Assembly (NCBI RefSeq): GCF_013402815.2
Contig: NZ_CP084880.1
Location: forward strand, 361,402-425,401
Origin: Natrinema halophilum
GTDB taxonomy: Archaea > Halobacteriota > Halobacteria > Halobacteriales > Natrialbaceae
DNA: 64,000 nucleotides
Reading direction: 5' to 3'
The notes beneath the pieces are model-generated. The model did not search any database. It was not told the DNA's origin and saw only the letters and a program-made list of their open reading frames with translations. Position numbers and translations under genes: made by a program. The stretch's first letter is position 1, and each line of letters begins with the position of its first letter. Of this stretch, positions 27,607-37,830 are shown in pieces.

Positions 27607-28493
27607 CACTCTTCTACCCCCATTAGTCCACCAGGTCTAATTAATATCACTACTGACATGATCAAAAAGGGAAGCACACTCTGTAACTCGGGCATAACCA
27701 CAAAAGTAATCGAATTCAAAAATCCAATGAGAAGTGATCCAATGATGGCGCCAGTGAACGATCCAAGTCCTCCGATCACAACGACAATGAAAGCGTCAAT
27801 GATAATTTCTTCACCCATAGTTGGATGAATCGTTGAGTATGGTGCTGAGAGCGCACCACCAAGCCCAGCGAGTACGCTCCCTAGTACAAATATACTAGTA
27901 TATATCAGAGGTATATTCACTCCGAGTGCGGCCGCCATTTCCCGATCTTGAGCGGCAGCTCGGATGGATTTACCGTACTGGGTGTACCGGAATAATGCAG
28001 TTAAGATGCATGCTATTATGACTCCGATTCCAACTAAGAATAGGTTATACACTGGTACGACGACATCTAGAACATTGATTTGGAATTGGAGGAGTGAAGG
28101 CATTGTGACTGATTTAAACTCACTACCAAAAACTATATTGATAAAATTATCAAACACAATTACTAATGAGAAAGTCAATAATAATTGCATTATGTGGTCC
28201 TCATCGTATATTCTTTTAATTATGCCTCGTTCTACAATACCACCAATTATACCAACGACAACGCCAGAGATGATTAAGGCTATCCAAAAGCCACCATACT
28301 GAATTAAGGTAATTTCACTTGACATCATTAAGTATGCCGTGTACGCTCCAAACATATAGAAAGATCCGTGCGCAATATTAATAACATTTAATACTCCAAA
28401 AATAAGAGTTAGACCAGCAGAAATTAAAAATAACATCATACCATTAGTAAGACCGTTGATGAGCACTCGTAATATTTCAGTACTAACAGACAT
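27606..28493 (-). CDS. LivH-type ABC transporter permease
   Basis: About 295 residues from the ATG at 28493, which follows GGTGGGATAT; a GTG at 28505 is also in frame. It has about eight hydrophobic helices with the LivH hallmarks LNVINIAHGSFYMFGAYTAY, YGKSIRAAAQDREMAAALGV (cytoplasmic coupling loop) and VVVIGGLGSFTGAIIGSLLI. It is the first gene of the livH-livM-livGF operon. No substrate-binding protein gene is attached. The only candidate in the window is the lipoprotein gene at 53536, 25 kb away. Codon use is AT-rich compared with the CoA cluster to the left. Confidence 0.9.
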   Translation of the reverse strand: MSVSTEILRVLINGLTNGMMLFLISAGLTLIFGVLNVINIAHGSFYMFGAYTAYLMMSSEITLIQYGGFWIALIISGVVVGIIGGIVERGIIKRIYDEDHIMQLLLTFSLVIVFDNFINIVFGSEFKSVTMPSLLQFQINVLDVVVPVYNLFLVGIGVIIACILTALFRYTQYGKSIRAAAQDREMAAALGVNIPLIYTSIFVLGSVLAGLGGALSAPYSTIHPTMGEEIIIDAFIVVVIGGLGSFTGAIIGSLLIGFLNSITFVVMPELQSVLPFLIMSVVILIRPGGLMGVEE

Positions 28494-28980
28494 ATATCCC
28501 ACCACTCAAACTGTAGCAAATCAAATCTTTTGCCATTGTCATCCTTTGTTGTTTAGGCGAAAATTGAATGGTATGTTTGCTATGGTCACACATCATTCTC
28601 AATATGGGATCGTTCATGATAGTACATATATCTTCTCATGTCCGCATTCACATTGATCTTTAATACCAAAACATTAGTTATTAATTTCACCGGAAATGGC
28701 GGCATGGTTATGGGACAATGATAGCACAACTCCATATATTCTATAATTGTATCACTGCAATTTATAACAGAAATGTAACTGTAAATTTAGGCAGATACAG
28801 TCGATGCATACAGAAAACCGGACGGTCCACATGAGACCGTCGAGGACAACGTGGACGCCGGCAAATTCAAGTCCATAAACTGTGTTCTTCTCGATTCAAG
28901 GTGAGGTCTATAGTAAGTGTGCGTACAAGTAAAGGGGATAGGTATTCTGCGGCGAATTCGGTTGGTGTGAAGAGGATCGG
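28494..28980. other. intergenic region upstream of the Liv operon
   Basis: About 490 bases, strongly AT-rich between 28600 and 28800. It must contain the Liv promoter. On the plus strand 28793-28905 reads like a short coding fragment (PDGPHETVEDNVDAGKFKS) without start or known family, perhaps the edge of an older insertion. Confidence 0.4.
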
Positions 28981-29691
28981 ACTATAAGGAACGCTCTTGT
29001 GGCGTAGATTGTTGGTGAGTCGTAATACAGTCCCCGAGGTGGTTTCCAACGCCTCTTTCCCTGGTTTTGTAGATGAGACGGCGAAGTTGGAACGCTCGGA
29101 GATATGGCGTGTATTTGTCTTTGAAGATATCTCAGTGGGGCGAGAGCCGGGATCGCACCAGCGATCTGTGGCTCTCGCAGGTATTGACATGAGTATCTCA
29201 TTGACGTATTCATCATCACCGTGGACGACGTATGGACGGTCGAATGTGTCTTCCTCCTCGAGCGGTTCACAATTTCGAAAGCATCGGTATAGATAGTTGG
29301 CAACTCCCCTTTACGGTCAGCAAGCAGGAGTCTTTTGTCGATTAGTCGATGGTTTTCGACGGTAGCACTTATCGATCGCTGGTGCCGCGATCAGCCAGAA
29401 TGAACACGGGTGGCCTGCCTCCTCGTACGATCCTTCTCCCGCGTGAACAGGCCATGTGAGTTCGATAAGGCGTCTCGCTCGCGTTTTTTGAGACCTGCTT
29501 TCACGTACAGTCCGTCGATATCGACCGGACTTTTAGTTATGGCCGGCGCATCCAGCGCTCGCAGAAAGCGCTGAACGCGCCGGTACACCGACTTGTAGGA
29601 CACATCAATTTCAACGTCTGGCTGGCGAAGACTGGTGATGAGCGGGTGGAGGTGTAGATGGCGAGATACCACTTGCTGAGTTTGACGGCTG

Positions 29692-29696
29692 AGTGT
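29692..29696. repeat. target-site duplication AGTGT, left copy
   Basis: AGTGT directly precedes the left tip CAGTACCTCACAAA of the ISH3-type element. The same five bases follow its right tip at 31087-31091. It lies inside the IS1595-family element, proving that the ISH3-type element came second. Confidence 0.85.
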
Positions 29697-31086
29697 CAGT
29701 ACCTCACAAAACATCGCCAGTTAGCCTGACCTGAGTCGCCTGTTCTGTCGTCATGTGTCGTCGATAGCGGTTGAACAACGCTAATCGAAGACGGAGCTGT
29801 CGCTGTCGGCGGCAGTCAGCCGCCGACGCGGCAACGTAGCCACTCATAAGGTGGCGTCCCCGGTCAGTGACTACCGATGGAATCGGTCGTCAGGTGGCCG
29901 GTTTGCGGGGACGGCCCGAGGCACCGCAAGGGCCGTCCACGCAGCCCGGCGAATCATGTTGACGAACTCCTTGTATGGCCACCACCAGAGGCGACGCCCG
30001 CCTCGGCGGGGCGTCGCCACGTATTCGTAGTGCAGATACCGCCAAACGTTCTGTAGCAGCAGACTCACTACGACGTACAGCAGTCTGATCGTCGCGTCAC
30101 GCGTCGTTGTCGTCGCTATCGCTTGCTCGGACAAGCGATAGCTCGACTCGATACCGAAGCGTTTGCTGTAGTGGTATCGAGCGTCGCGTGGTGTCTCGAT
30201 GAACGGCGCGTCAGCGGCGTAGCCGTGACGCGCCATGCCGTGCTCGTCATATCGTCCTCGCTGGTAGACACAGTCGATGTAGACGGGAAACTCGACGGTC
30301 CATCTGTGGCCGTCGAGTTCCCTGTCAGGTCGTGTTGAATGATGCGACTCCACCCTTCCGAGAGTTCCTGTTTAATCGCTTCATCCCACCGGATGATCGG
30401 AGCAACGTAGGCGTAGTTGTGGGCCTGTAGCAGCGTGAGACACTTGCTGTCGTAGAATCCGCGATCAAGGTAGACGGCCTTGACCTCGGTGTCAAGGCCG
30501 TTGAGAACACCGAGGGACTCAGCAAGGACGCTGCTGGCGGTGTCGCCGTCTTCGAGACGGCGCAACGCCAGCGTGTAGCGTTTATTCTTCACACGCACGT
30601 AGAGTGTGGCGTAGGCGTGGAACGAAGTGGTTCCACGCTTCGCTTCCGAGTGGTAGAGAGCGTCTGTGTTGTCTTCGTCACCGTAGAAGGGCCGCAGGTG
30701 GAGGTATGCGCAGACTTCCACCTGCTCGGGGAGCAATTCGACGATGTCTCGTCGAAGAAGCGTGTTAGCGACTCGTTCGAGCCGGAACGGCTCAAATTTC
30801 ACCCGAAGGTGGTAGAAGTTCGTGTTCGCCGATGGCGAGTCTTCACTGGGGTTGCATAGCGTCGAGATCGAGGTCCCGTCGGCGGTTGCGCCGACGAGGA
30901 CCTCGTAGATGTCCTCTGCATCGATTTCAGCGTTATTGGTGAGGTTCAGAGAAACTTTCTCGTCAATCGACTTGACGAGGAAGTTAAGGAGTTGGTCTTC
31001 GTGGATTTCACTGTCTGCTTGCTGCTGGTGCTTGGACACATCTTCAGCAAGCAGACGTTCTAACTAACCGGCTTTGTGAGGTACTG
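29697..31086 (-). mobile_element. ISH3-family insertion sequence, copy 2 (full length, 1390 bases)
   Basis: Terminal inverted repeats CAGTACCTCACAAA (29697-29710) and TTTGTGAGGTACTG (31073-31086) are perfect over 14 bases, and the element is flanked by the 5-base duplication AGTGT. The length of 1390 fits ISH3-type elements. It contains a single transposase gene on the minus strand that carries one frameshift. It is inserted in the transposase gene of the IS1595-family copy A. It is the best-preserved ISH3-type copy in the window and served as the reference for copies 1 and 3. Confidence 0.9.
29871..31039 (-). pseudogene. ISH3-family transposase, one frameshift
   Basis: The transposase starts at 31039 (MSKHQQQADSEIHEDQLLNF). 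It runs through AFHAYATLYVRVKNKRYTLA, LDGLDTEVKAVYLDRGFYDS (a DDE-type Asp) and IIQHDLTG, where one base is missing near 30318. The next frame continues as ELDGHRWTVEFPVYIDCVYQ, then YHYSKRFGIESSYRLSEQAI (DDE Glu region) to the end PANRPPDDRFHR at 29871. Together the two parts make a complete protein of about 390 residues. The break may be a true mutation or a programmed or sequencing shift. It probably makes the copy inactive. Confidence 0.85.
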
Positions 31087-31091
31087 AGTGT
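31087..31091. repeat. target-site duplication AGTGT, right copy
   Basis: Matches AGTGT at 29692-29696 and directly follows the right tip of the ISH3-type element. Confidence 0.85.
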
Positions 31092-31474
31092 TCGAAAACA
31101 TTGCCTGTCTGGTCGTTGAATGTTCGGTCGTAATTCTTACAGCGGAATCGCTGGAACACTCGAAAGCTGCCGTACCGAATCACCGATACGCCCCGGCAAC
31201 GCGGGCAATAGGTGCCGTCATGCCAGTGAATGTATGCCAGCAGATTCGCGGTCCGACGCTTCGAGACGAATGTCTAGATTGGAAACATCGTTCGTCGGGT
31301 GGCGCGTCCGCGCCATCCTTGCCTGCTGGGACTTCTGGCTACTGTTGTGTCCTGTCCTACAATATCTTACAGAAGAGTGCGTCTATATATTCAAAACGAG
31401 TCAGAGAATTATCCCAACACTACTGCTAAATATATAACAATTATTGCTAACAAAAGCACTTGTTTATAAGAAGG

Positions 31475-32689
31475 CTAACGCGTACTCATTGTCGGACTCT
31501 CGAGGCCAAGTACATCACGAGCAACTTTTGTTTTCTGTTTATCTATAATATCGTGAAGGACGAGGGTACGTCCGTCTCGCCAAAACCTATCTGAATTATA
31601 CATTTTGCTTGTCGACCGCGCACCTGTGATCTGGAACAGTCTACTTGAAATATCAACAACAACTTCTGATGCAAACACTTTCGATCTGTAAACAGCTGTT
31701 CCGGCAGTCTTCATCTCTTTTTCTGATTCAGCTGCGTCAAGTTGTCGAGCAGCTTCACGAACTAACTCACGAGCAGCGTTCACTTGAATGTCCATATCAC
31801 CGATACGAAGTTGAACATGGGGATCTTCCGAAAGACTATCAAGGTCAGATGGAGGTTTTGCCTCTTCATCCAACCATCGCTTCGTGAAGCGAAGTGCACC
31901 ATCGGCGATGCCAACGAAATGTGCAGCGAAATCAAGTTGAAAGCCGAATCCTCCAATCCCCGATTCGATTAGTGCACCTGGTTCACCAATTACGTTGTCA
32001 TCAGGGATTCGGACACTATTAAATTCGACCCTCCCGGAAGCCGTCGCTCGTTGTCCCATTCCGTCCCATGAGTCATGGATGGCAATTCCATCAGCATCGT
32101 CAGGAACAATTGCAACCCGCAAATCGGACATATCTGTTGCATCTTCTTCCATCGCAAACACCAAGTGATAGTCAGCATACAAGGAGTTGGTCGCAAAAAA
32201 TTTTTCTCCATCAATGATCCATTCATCACCGTTACGTTCCACAATGGTGTCGTATTTTATACGATCTCCTTCCTCTGTGTCAAATTCTTGATCAGGTTCA
32301 CTTCCATAATAGGAAAATATAGTGTTTCGTTCAATTATTTCATTAGCAAATCTTTCTATCTGTTTTTCATCCCCTAGAAGGCTAATTGTTCCCAGTGCCG
32401 ACAGGTGGGTATTAAGGCACTGAGCTGTATTTGAACATGCTGAGGCTATTCGTTCGAGAATTTCGACTTTCTCTTTCCTTCCATTTCCACCGAATCCTAT
32501 GTCATATCCGCCACAATTTTCGGGAGCCGAAAGAATTAACATATCATTCTGACCAAGCAACTCAAAGTTCTCTGATGGGATTGTTGCTTCCTTGTCTACC
32601 GCTGGTGCCCGTTCTCGTAGTGTTTGTGCACAGTGACTAATTTTACGATCTAGTTCACTATTAAGAACTGAATTTCTATTCTGCAGCAT
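31475..32689 (-). CDS. DszC-like flavin-dependent monooxygenase (acyl-CoA dehydrogenase fold) 1
   Basis: 404 residues with an acyl-CoA dehydrogenase fold: YYGSEPDQEFDTEE, GEKFFATNSLYADYHLVFAM, DSWDGMGQRATASGRVEFNS and SVRIPDDNVIGEPG. The C-terminus reads FQITGARSTSKMYNSDRFWR and DGRTLVLHDIIDKQ. The motif GARS-(S)-DRFWR--RT--LHD is the signature of the DszC/SfnB-type group D monooxygenases, which hydroxylate or S-oxidise substrates with FMNH2 and O2, rather than of true dehydrogenases. It needs a separate flavin reductase, and one is present at 35380. The related gene at 46573 shares SEDPHVQLRIGDMDI. It stands downstream of IS debris and is AT-rich. The substrate is unknown; sulfur or nitrogen compounds are typical for the group. 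Confidence 0.82.
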   Translation of the reverse strand: MLQNRNSVLNSELDRKISHCAQTLRERAPAVDKEATIPSENFELLGQNDMLILSAPENCGGYDIGFGGNGRKEKVEILERIASACSNTAQCLNTHLSALGTISLLGDEKQIERFANEIIERNTIFSYYGSEPDQEFDTEEGDRIKYDTIVERNGDEWIIDGEKFFATNSLYADYHLVFAMEEDATDMSDLRVAIVPDDADGIAIHDSWDGMGQRATASGRVEFNSVRIPDDNVIGEPGALIESGIGGFGFQLDFAAHFVGIADGALRFTKRWLDEEAKPPSDLDSLSEDPHVQLRIGDMDIQVNAARELVREAARQLDAAESEKEMKTAGTAVYRSKVFASEVVVDISSRLFQITGARSTSKMYNSDRFWRDGRTLVLHDIIDKQKTKVARDVLGLESPTMSTR

Positions 32690-32847
32690 TGCGAATATCC
32701 TAGATATTGATGTTTAAATAGATTTGGGATATTTCCAATGCCACATATCCTACCTATTCAAATGGCCTGAGTTAGCAAGCGTATTTGTGATATAACAATT
32801 ACATTACAATTGTAAAGTCTATAAATAATATTTATTTAGCTATGTTT

Positions 32848-33462
32848 AGACGTTTATAAAATTTAACTCATAGCTTGAGTTTCTCACGCTCAGGACCGTC
32901 TCCTCGCTCGTAATTGGTGGTTGCAATTACGATCCCGATACTCAGAGCAATGACCACTTCTGTTTTCGCGTGAGCGCGGCCTCGCGCACATTCGCGCCCG
33001 TGGCCGCATTCTTGCAAGCACCGTTGGTTCGCTCAACTCCTGTACGCCGGTCGTATGTCTCGTCGAAGATGTACTGCTCTAATTGCGCGTCTTTTCCATG
33101 ATCCTCAACACGGTCTCCGACCTTGTACTCGATGTCTTTCTGGTTGTTAGTGTTGCACGGATTGTATTGGGCGACTGGCACGACCCCTACAACCAGCAGG
33201 AGGTCGTGCCAGTCAAGAATGTCGTAGGCGCTGTCTCCAAGTACCCAGATTGGATTTTTAACGGCGAGCGCGTCACGCGTGACGCGCGTCGCCGTCCCTG
33301 GGGTCGAGTGTTTGGCCTGTGTGAACCTACGGCCATCGGGATCTTTGCGCCGGTTGAGGCGATCGTACAGCCGAATCCGTAGTAAAGTTCTTTGTTGTTG
33401 AATCGTAGTACCATTAGGCAGCGTCATTGTATTGAATCGCTTCGATGTGGGTCGAATAGATT
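32848..33462 (-). mobile_element. DDE transposase element (type b), 3' half, copy 1
   Basis: Minus-strand transposase remnant: VLGDSAYDILDWHDLLL, YDRRTGVERTNGACKN and other strings are shared with the full element at 51531-52596. The left tip around 32849 (TTTATAAAATTTAACTCATAG) corresponds to that element's C-terminal tip (TTATAGAATCCAACTCATAG). The N-terminal half is missing because the ISH3-type copy 3 starts at 33463. The reading frame 32942-33427 also has shifts near its start. The transposase belongs to the DDE_Tnp_1 (IS4/IS5-like) superfamily; the exact IS group is not assigned. Confidence 0.7.
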
Positions 33463-34898
33463 CAGCACCTCACAAAGCGTCCCTAACTAACAGCCGCTGA
33501 AGCGTGAATTACCGACCAACCAGAACTGGATCTGTACTATCCGTATCGTAGCTCGAAATCAAGAGAAGGGAAGTCGTCGCAGTCGGCGGGTTCGCTAATC
33601 GGGAGGCCGCACTCGGTCACCAGTTACCGGTGGAAGCGGTCATCAGGTGGCCGATTTGCGGGGACGGACCGACGCGCCGTGAGGGCCGTCCACACTGCCA
33701 GAGTCACCATGTCGATGACTCTTCGAACGGCCACCACCAGAGGCGACGCCTGCCACGGCGTGGCGTTGGCACGTACTCCCATTGCAAGTACCGCCAGACG
33801 TTTTGCAGCAACAGGCTCAACCAGACAAACAACAATCGTCTCGCAGGATCTTGCGTCGTCGAGATCAATGTTGATTCTGAGAGGCGCTAGCTCGCTTTGA
33901 TTCCGAGGCATTTGCTGTAGTGGGATCGTGCCTGTCGAGGTTCGTCGATGAACGGCGCGTCAGCGGCGTAGCCGTGACGCGCCACACCGTGTTCGTCGTA
34001 GCGTCCGTTCTGGTAGGTACAGTCGATGTAGACTGGAAATTTGACGGTCCAGCTGTGACCGTCGAGTGTAGCCGTCAGATCGTGCTGGATGACGCGATTC
34101 CACCCTTCCGGAGAGTTCCTGCTTGATCGTCTTTCCCCAGCGGACGATCGGCATCACGGACGCGTGGTTGTGCGCCTGTAGCAACGTGAGACACTTGCTG
34201 TTGTAGAATTCACGGTCGAGATAGACCGCCTTGACACTAAGGTCAAGGCCGTCGAGCACACCGAAAAACTCCGCGAGGACGCTGCTAGCAGTGTCGCCAT
34301 CTTCGAGACAGCGCACTGTCAGCGTGAATCGCTTGTTCGGTACACGCGCGTAGAGTGTCGCGTAGGCGTGGAAGGCAGTCATTCCACGATTTGCCTCTGA
34401 GTGATAAAGACCGTCTGTCTCGTCCTCGTCACCGTAGTAGGGCCGCAGGTGGAGGTCTGCGCAGACCTCCACCTGCTTGGGGAATACGTCGAGACCGTCC
34501 TTCTGGAGCAGTGTGTTGCCGATCTGTTCGACCGATTTCAGGTCGAACTTCTCACGAAGGTGGACTTCTCACGAAGGTGGTACAGAACCGTGTTGTGGTG
34601 CGGTGAGTCTTCGCTCTTCTCGCAAAGGGCTGAGACCGAAGTCCCGTCGGCGCATGCGCCGACGAGGACCTCGTGAATGTCATCAGATGTCGTGTCGGCG
34701 GTCGGAGCGAAGTCAGGTTCAGCTTCCTCGTCAATCGTGTTGACGAGGAAGTTAAGAACCTGGTCCTCGTGGATTAAACTGTCTGCTTGCAGGGTGTTAG
34801 ACACACCTTGCGTAAGCAAACATCCTTCCCAGTTACTTACTATTTAGCGGACGCTCTCACGACAGTTCGGCATCGACAGGTTGCTTTGTGAAGTACTG
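33463..34898 (-). mobile_element. ISH3-family insertion sequence, copy 3 (degenerate)
   Basis: The left tip CAGCACCTCACAAAG (33463) and right tip CTTTGTGAAGTACTG (ending 34898) each have one mismatch to the perfect repeats of copy 2. The length of 1436 is slightly larger than 1390. The transposase on the minus strand is in at least three pieces: 34819-34538 (ADSLIHEDQVLNFLVNTIDE), 34472-33960 (VEVCADLHLRPYYGDEDETD-like, LDGLDLSVKAVYLDREFYNS) and 33911-33624 (ending PANRPPDDRFHR). One break is a 17-base tandem duplication at 34547-34580. No clear target duplication is left. It truncates the type b element to its left. Confidence 0.85.
34547..34580. repeat. 17-base tandem duplication inside the ISH3-type transposase
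   Basis: ACTTCTCACGAAGGTGG occurs twice head to tail (34547-34563 and 34564-34580). The extra 17 bases shift the transposase frame, so this is a visible inactivating event of replication-slippage type. Confidence 0.85.
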
Positions 34899-35379
34899 AG
34901 TATACGCTACACCTGAGTCTGTACTCTCCCAACTGGTCGAGTACGTCTTCGTCTGTTTCGTACTCCGTAGACCAGTTCGTGATTCTGAGGGGGTACTGCC
35001 TTCCTCGTGGCTTCTCGCTTGCTAGTCTTGTCAAGTCGAAATGGGACAGGTCGAAAAGTGGTTTCAGACTGCCTTAATGAGAATCGACCGCTTTCACTCG
35101 TTCTAACGGGGGAGTCCAGCCAGCACAAGACGCTAGCTCAGTCGCCTCAGACACCATTACAATTACGATCGGCCGATTCAAGCGCTCAAAGGCCGAACGC
35201 CAACTGAGGAGGTGTTGAACTAGACAGTGCCCTTTAGCTGTATGTTTGGTCGGTCTTGAGTAATACTCTAAACTGCGATTAATTACTCTTGGAGTCTATT
35301 ATAAGATCCAAACATCACTTATTTGATTCAATGAAATATAATTCTATATGAATAAATACACTATATTGGTGCGATTATA
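34899..35379. other. intergenic region, no supported gene
   Basis: About 480 bases downstream of the FMN reductase gene. The left half (34899-35215) has short overlapping open frames on the minus strand without motifs, perhaps an old IS border. The right half (35270-35380) is strongly AT-rich. Confidence 0.4.
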
Positions 35380-35979
35380 TTATATTTGGGGTCCAAAACT
35401 TGTAAGTGTCTCACTTAATTCAACAGCATTAGCAAGTTCGACGGTCGCACGGCCAAGGGCTTCTAGCCTCGACTCGATATTGTCATCAATAATGGTTGTG
35501 TTTTCAAAGTGATTGTCATAAGCATATACGCTCGATCCGACCGTATGAGCCCCAAAAAAAGCCATTATCGGTCGTAGCTCCTGATCGATAGATAAGTAAT
35601 GGTGTTCTGTTGCTCCTGTAGCTATCAAGCCGACCGCGCTATTTTCTAGTGGCGCAATATCAGCCTGCCACTTTCCACGAGGAATCATGTCAAAAATATT
35701 TTTCAACTCTCCAGAATATGCGGCTCGATAAACAGGCGTGCCGATGATATATGCATCGCTTTCGGCAATTGCTTCAAGTACTGAAGCTGTGTCTCCTTCG
35801 TATTTATCTAAGGTTCGCCCATCAGCAGTGACAATGTCGTACTCTGCCAAGTGAATAAGTCGAGTTTCCACGTCGAAAACGTCGGCAGCTTCGTTAAGGG
35901 ACGTCTCTACAGCAGATTTCGTTTTCGATGGTGAAATTGCACTTCCAGCAATACCGAGAATAGTATCTACTTCTATCAT
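35380..35979 (-). CDS. NAD(P)H-dependent FMN reductase (MsuE/SsuE-like flavodoxin fold)
   Basis: 199 residues. The N-terminal GIAGSAISPSKTKSAVETSL is the phosphate loop that binds FMN. GTPVYRAAYSGELKNIFDMI is the family hallmark (GTPxYxxSYSGxLKxxxD). GLIATGATEHHYLSIDQELR follows, as in MsuE and SsuE. These enzymes give free FMNH2 to two-component monooxygenases. The start codon overlaps the stop of the DszA-like gene by one base (TAATG), so the two are co-translated. It can feed all DszA- and DszC-type enzymes in this region. It is the only intact flavin reductase gene seen in the window, since the one at 42773 is broken. Confidence 0.9.
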   Translation of the reverse strand: MIEVDTILGIAGSAISPSKTKSAVETSLNEAADVFDVETRLIHLAEYDIVTADGRTLDKYEGDTASVLEAIAESDAYIIGTPVYRAAYSGELKNIFDMIPRGKWQADIAPLENSAVGLIATGATEHHYLSIDQELRPIMAFFGAHTVGSSVYAYDNHFENTTIIDDNIESRLEALGRATVELANAVELSETLTSFGPQI

Positions 35980-37286
35980 TAATCTAAATCGAGATGGGCC
36001 CGGAGTGTATTTCCATCATATTCAGTTCGAAACCGACTTCGTTCTTGAAGAATTGGAATGACTTTCTCAACAAAATCAAACGTTGTTCCGGGTCGGAAAA
36101 CCTGAGCAAAAAGGAACCCATCGAGTCCACCTTCATCCACATATAACTCTAATTTATCAGCTATTTGCTCAGGAGTCCCTACCAATCGTGGAATGAAGAC
36201 ACCAAACCCAAATTTAGTAGCAGCTTCACGGAGGGAATCTGTTTCTTCCGCAACTACATCAAGCGCTCCACGTACACCTCCAACTTCTATGTCTTTAATA
36301 TGCATATCCGGATCGTGACCAGAGAAATCATGGTCTGCTTGTCCAGAAATTGCCGTAAGGCCAGCCTCATACGAAACCAATTCTTTGACTTGTTTTTCAA
36401 TTTCTTTAGCTTCCTTCTCAGTCTCGCCAATTATCGGGAGAATTCCACCAAGTTTTTTGATATCACTGGATTTCCTTCCGTAAGACTTGGCTCGCTCGTT
36501 AATATCATCAACAAACTCCCGAGTCGCTTCGACAGACCTGTTGATAGTAAACAAAGCCTCGGCATGTTTAGCTGCGAATTCTCGCCCTCGATCCGACTGC
36601 CCGGCCTGAAGAAATACTGGTCGTCCTTGCGGAGACGGTGTCACTGGGAGGATGCCTGGGACATCGAAGTATTTCCCTTTGTGATTTATTTTGTTCACCT
36701 TGTTTGGGTCGGCGAATTGACCAGATTCGTAATCCTGTGTTACAGCGTCGTCATCCCAGCTAGTCCACAATTTGTTGACGACTTCCATGTATTCATCTGC
36801 TATTTCGTATCGTTCGTCGTGTTCGACCATTTCATCGAGACCCAGATTTTCGGCTTCTTTATCATGGAACGACGTCACGATATTCCAGCCAATTCGTCCT
36901 TCGGTCAGATGGTCCAGTGTAGCGAATTTTCTTGCTAGGTTATATGGCTGGTAAAATGTTGTGGACATTGTTACCGCGAGACCAAGATTTTCTGTCGCTT
37001 CAGACATAATCGGGATTGTATGAACAGGGTCGTGTTTTGGGAACTGAATGCCATGTTTTATTGTCGGGTCAATTGATCCCTCGTATTGTTCATAAGCTGC
37101 GAATCCATCAGCGAGAAATATACCATCTAACTTTCCTTGTTCAGCGATTTGAGCGAGCTCACGCCAATATTGAGGTCCAGTCGGATCAGCAGTCCGATTG
37201 TTTCGATGCCGCCACGCACCCATAACGTGGTGGGGCAGAGGATTATTTGCTTCGAACGAGAAAATGTGCATTGTATTCTCTGTCAT
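35979..37286 (-). CDS. FMN-dependent monooxygenase, NtaA/SnaA/DszA family, 1
   Basis: About 435 residues from the ATG at 37286; the longer open frame upstream is not family-like. It is a luciferase-fold group C flavin monooxygenase: GAWRHRNNRTADPTGPQYWR, LDGIFLADGFAAYE, TLDHLTEGRIGWNIVTSFHD, AENLGLDEMVEHDERYEIAD, VTPSPQGRPVFLQAGQSDRG and a C-terminal FRTEYDGNTLRAHL, which closely follows the end of DszA sulfone monooxygenase. Members split C-S or C-N bonds: dibenzothiophene sulfone (DszA), nitrilotriacetate (NtaA), pristinamycin precursors (SnaA). It is in an operon with the FMN reductase downstream. It has two relatives in the window, at 39085 and 43342, with clearly different sequences, so they probably act on different substrates or steps. 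Confidence 0.9.
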   Translation of the reverse strand: MTENTMHIFSFEANNPLPHHVMGAWRHRNNRTADPTGPQYWRELAQIAEQGKLDGIFLADGFAAYEQYEGSIDPTIKHGIQFPKHDPVHTIPIMSEATENLGLAVTMSTTFYQPYNLARKFATLDHLTEGRIGWNIVTSFHDKEAENLGLDEMVEHDERYEIADEYMEVVNKLWTSWDDDAVTQDYESGQFADPNKVNKINHKGKYFDVPGILPVTPSPQGRPVFLQAGQSDRGREFAAKHAEALFTINRSVEATREFVDDINERAKSYGRKSSDIKKLGGILPIIGETEKEAKEIEKQVKELVSYEAGLTAISGQADHDFSGHDPDMHIKDIEVGGVRGALDVVAEETDSLREAATKFGFGVFIPRLVGTPEQIADKLELYVDEGGLDGFLFAQVFRPGTTFDFVEKVIPILQERSRFRTEYDGNTLRAHLDLD

Positions 37287-37489
37287 ATGTCCCTTTTTAG
37301 ATAGGACACATGATATATTAAATGTGTCGATTATGTCTTGCCTTTTGAAACTATAGTCCCAGTCTAATAAGTTCTCATCCATCGATTCGGGATAGAGTTT
37401 GCATATATTGATACGTAGGTAACAAGTGGTGAACTGCCAATTGATCAACCATTTGGTTGTATCGTGATTGGCCTGCCACATAGCGTCCT

Positions 37490-37626
37490 CTGTTCAAAGT
37501 TTCGACACGTGGTAGATCCGTCAGATTAGACAATAGCGTATCGAACTGGTCACGTTTGTGACCGTGGAGTGTCTTATTGGTCTCGTCGAAGCAAATGGAT
37601 GTCAATGCAACAGCGATCGTTGACAC
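37490..37626 (-). pseudogene. IS630-type transposase remnant
   Basis: A short minus-strand piece reads CFDETNKTLHGHKRDQFDTL, matching FAESSKTFHGHKRD in the larger IS630-type element at 48873. It is only about 45 codons and lies upstream of the DszA-like gene. Flanking bases to 37830 hold no gene. Confidence 0.5.
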
Positions 37627-37830
37627 AGAAACTCAAATACGTTGCTCTATCGCCGATTGAGGCCAACTTCAGACTCTTGGCAAGGAAGATTCCGACACAT
37701 TATCCTTGAAATCGACACCGACCGACGGTATTGGATCGTTCAGATGGTTCGCGCAGATATACTGAGACTTTGCCAAACAACACGCTGACGATCTGAACGC
37801 ACCTTCCCCAGTAAGATTGATTGGCTTATC

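Larger units (their letters stand above)
28981..31388 (-). mobile_element. IS1595-family (ISH4-like) element, copy A, split by a nested ISH3-type element
   Basis: The two tips are imperfect inverted repeats: CTATAAGGAACGCTCTTGTGG near 28981, and the complement seen as TTACAGAAGAGTGCGTCTAT ending near 31388. Without the nested 1390-base element and its 5-base duplication the length is about 1.0 kb, the same as copy B (41705-42722). Pieces of the transposase are readable on the minus strand: the zinc-ribbon and N-terminal part right of 31092 (WHDGTYCPRC, FRCKNYDRTFNDQTGN), and left of 29696 the parts SYKSVYRRVQRFLRALDAPA and DIDGLYVKAGLKKRERDA. Several frames are broken, so the element is dead apart from the nested insertion. 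Confidence 0.75.

Noticed and set aside
33457..34903. Target-site duplication around ISH3-type copy 3
   Set aside because: Left flank AGATT and right flank AGTAT do not match; the element is too degenerate to decide.
36165..36938. 257-codon plus-strand frame
   Set aside because: Antisense of the first DszA-like gene; no start context and no motif.
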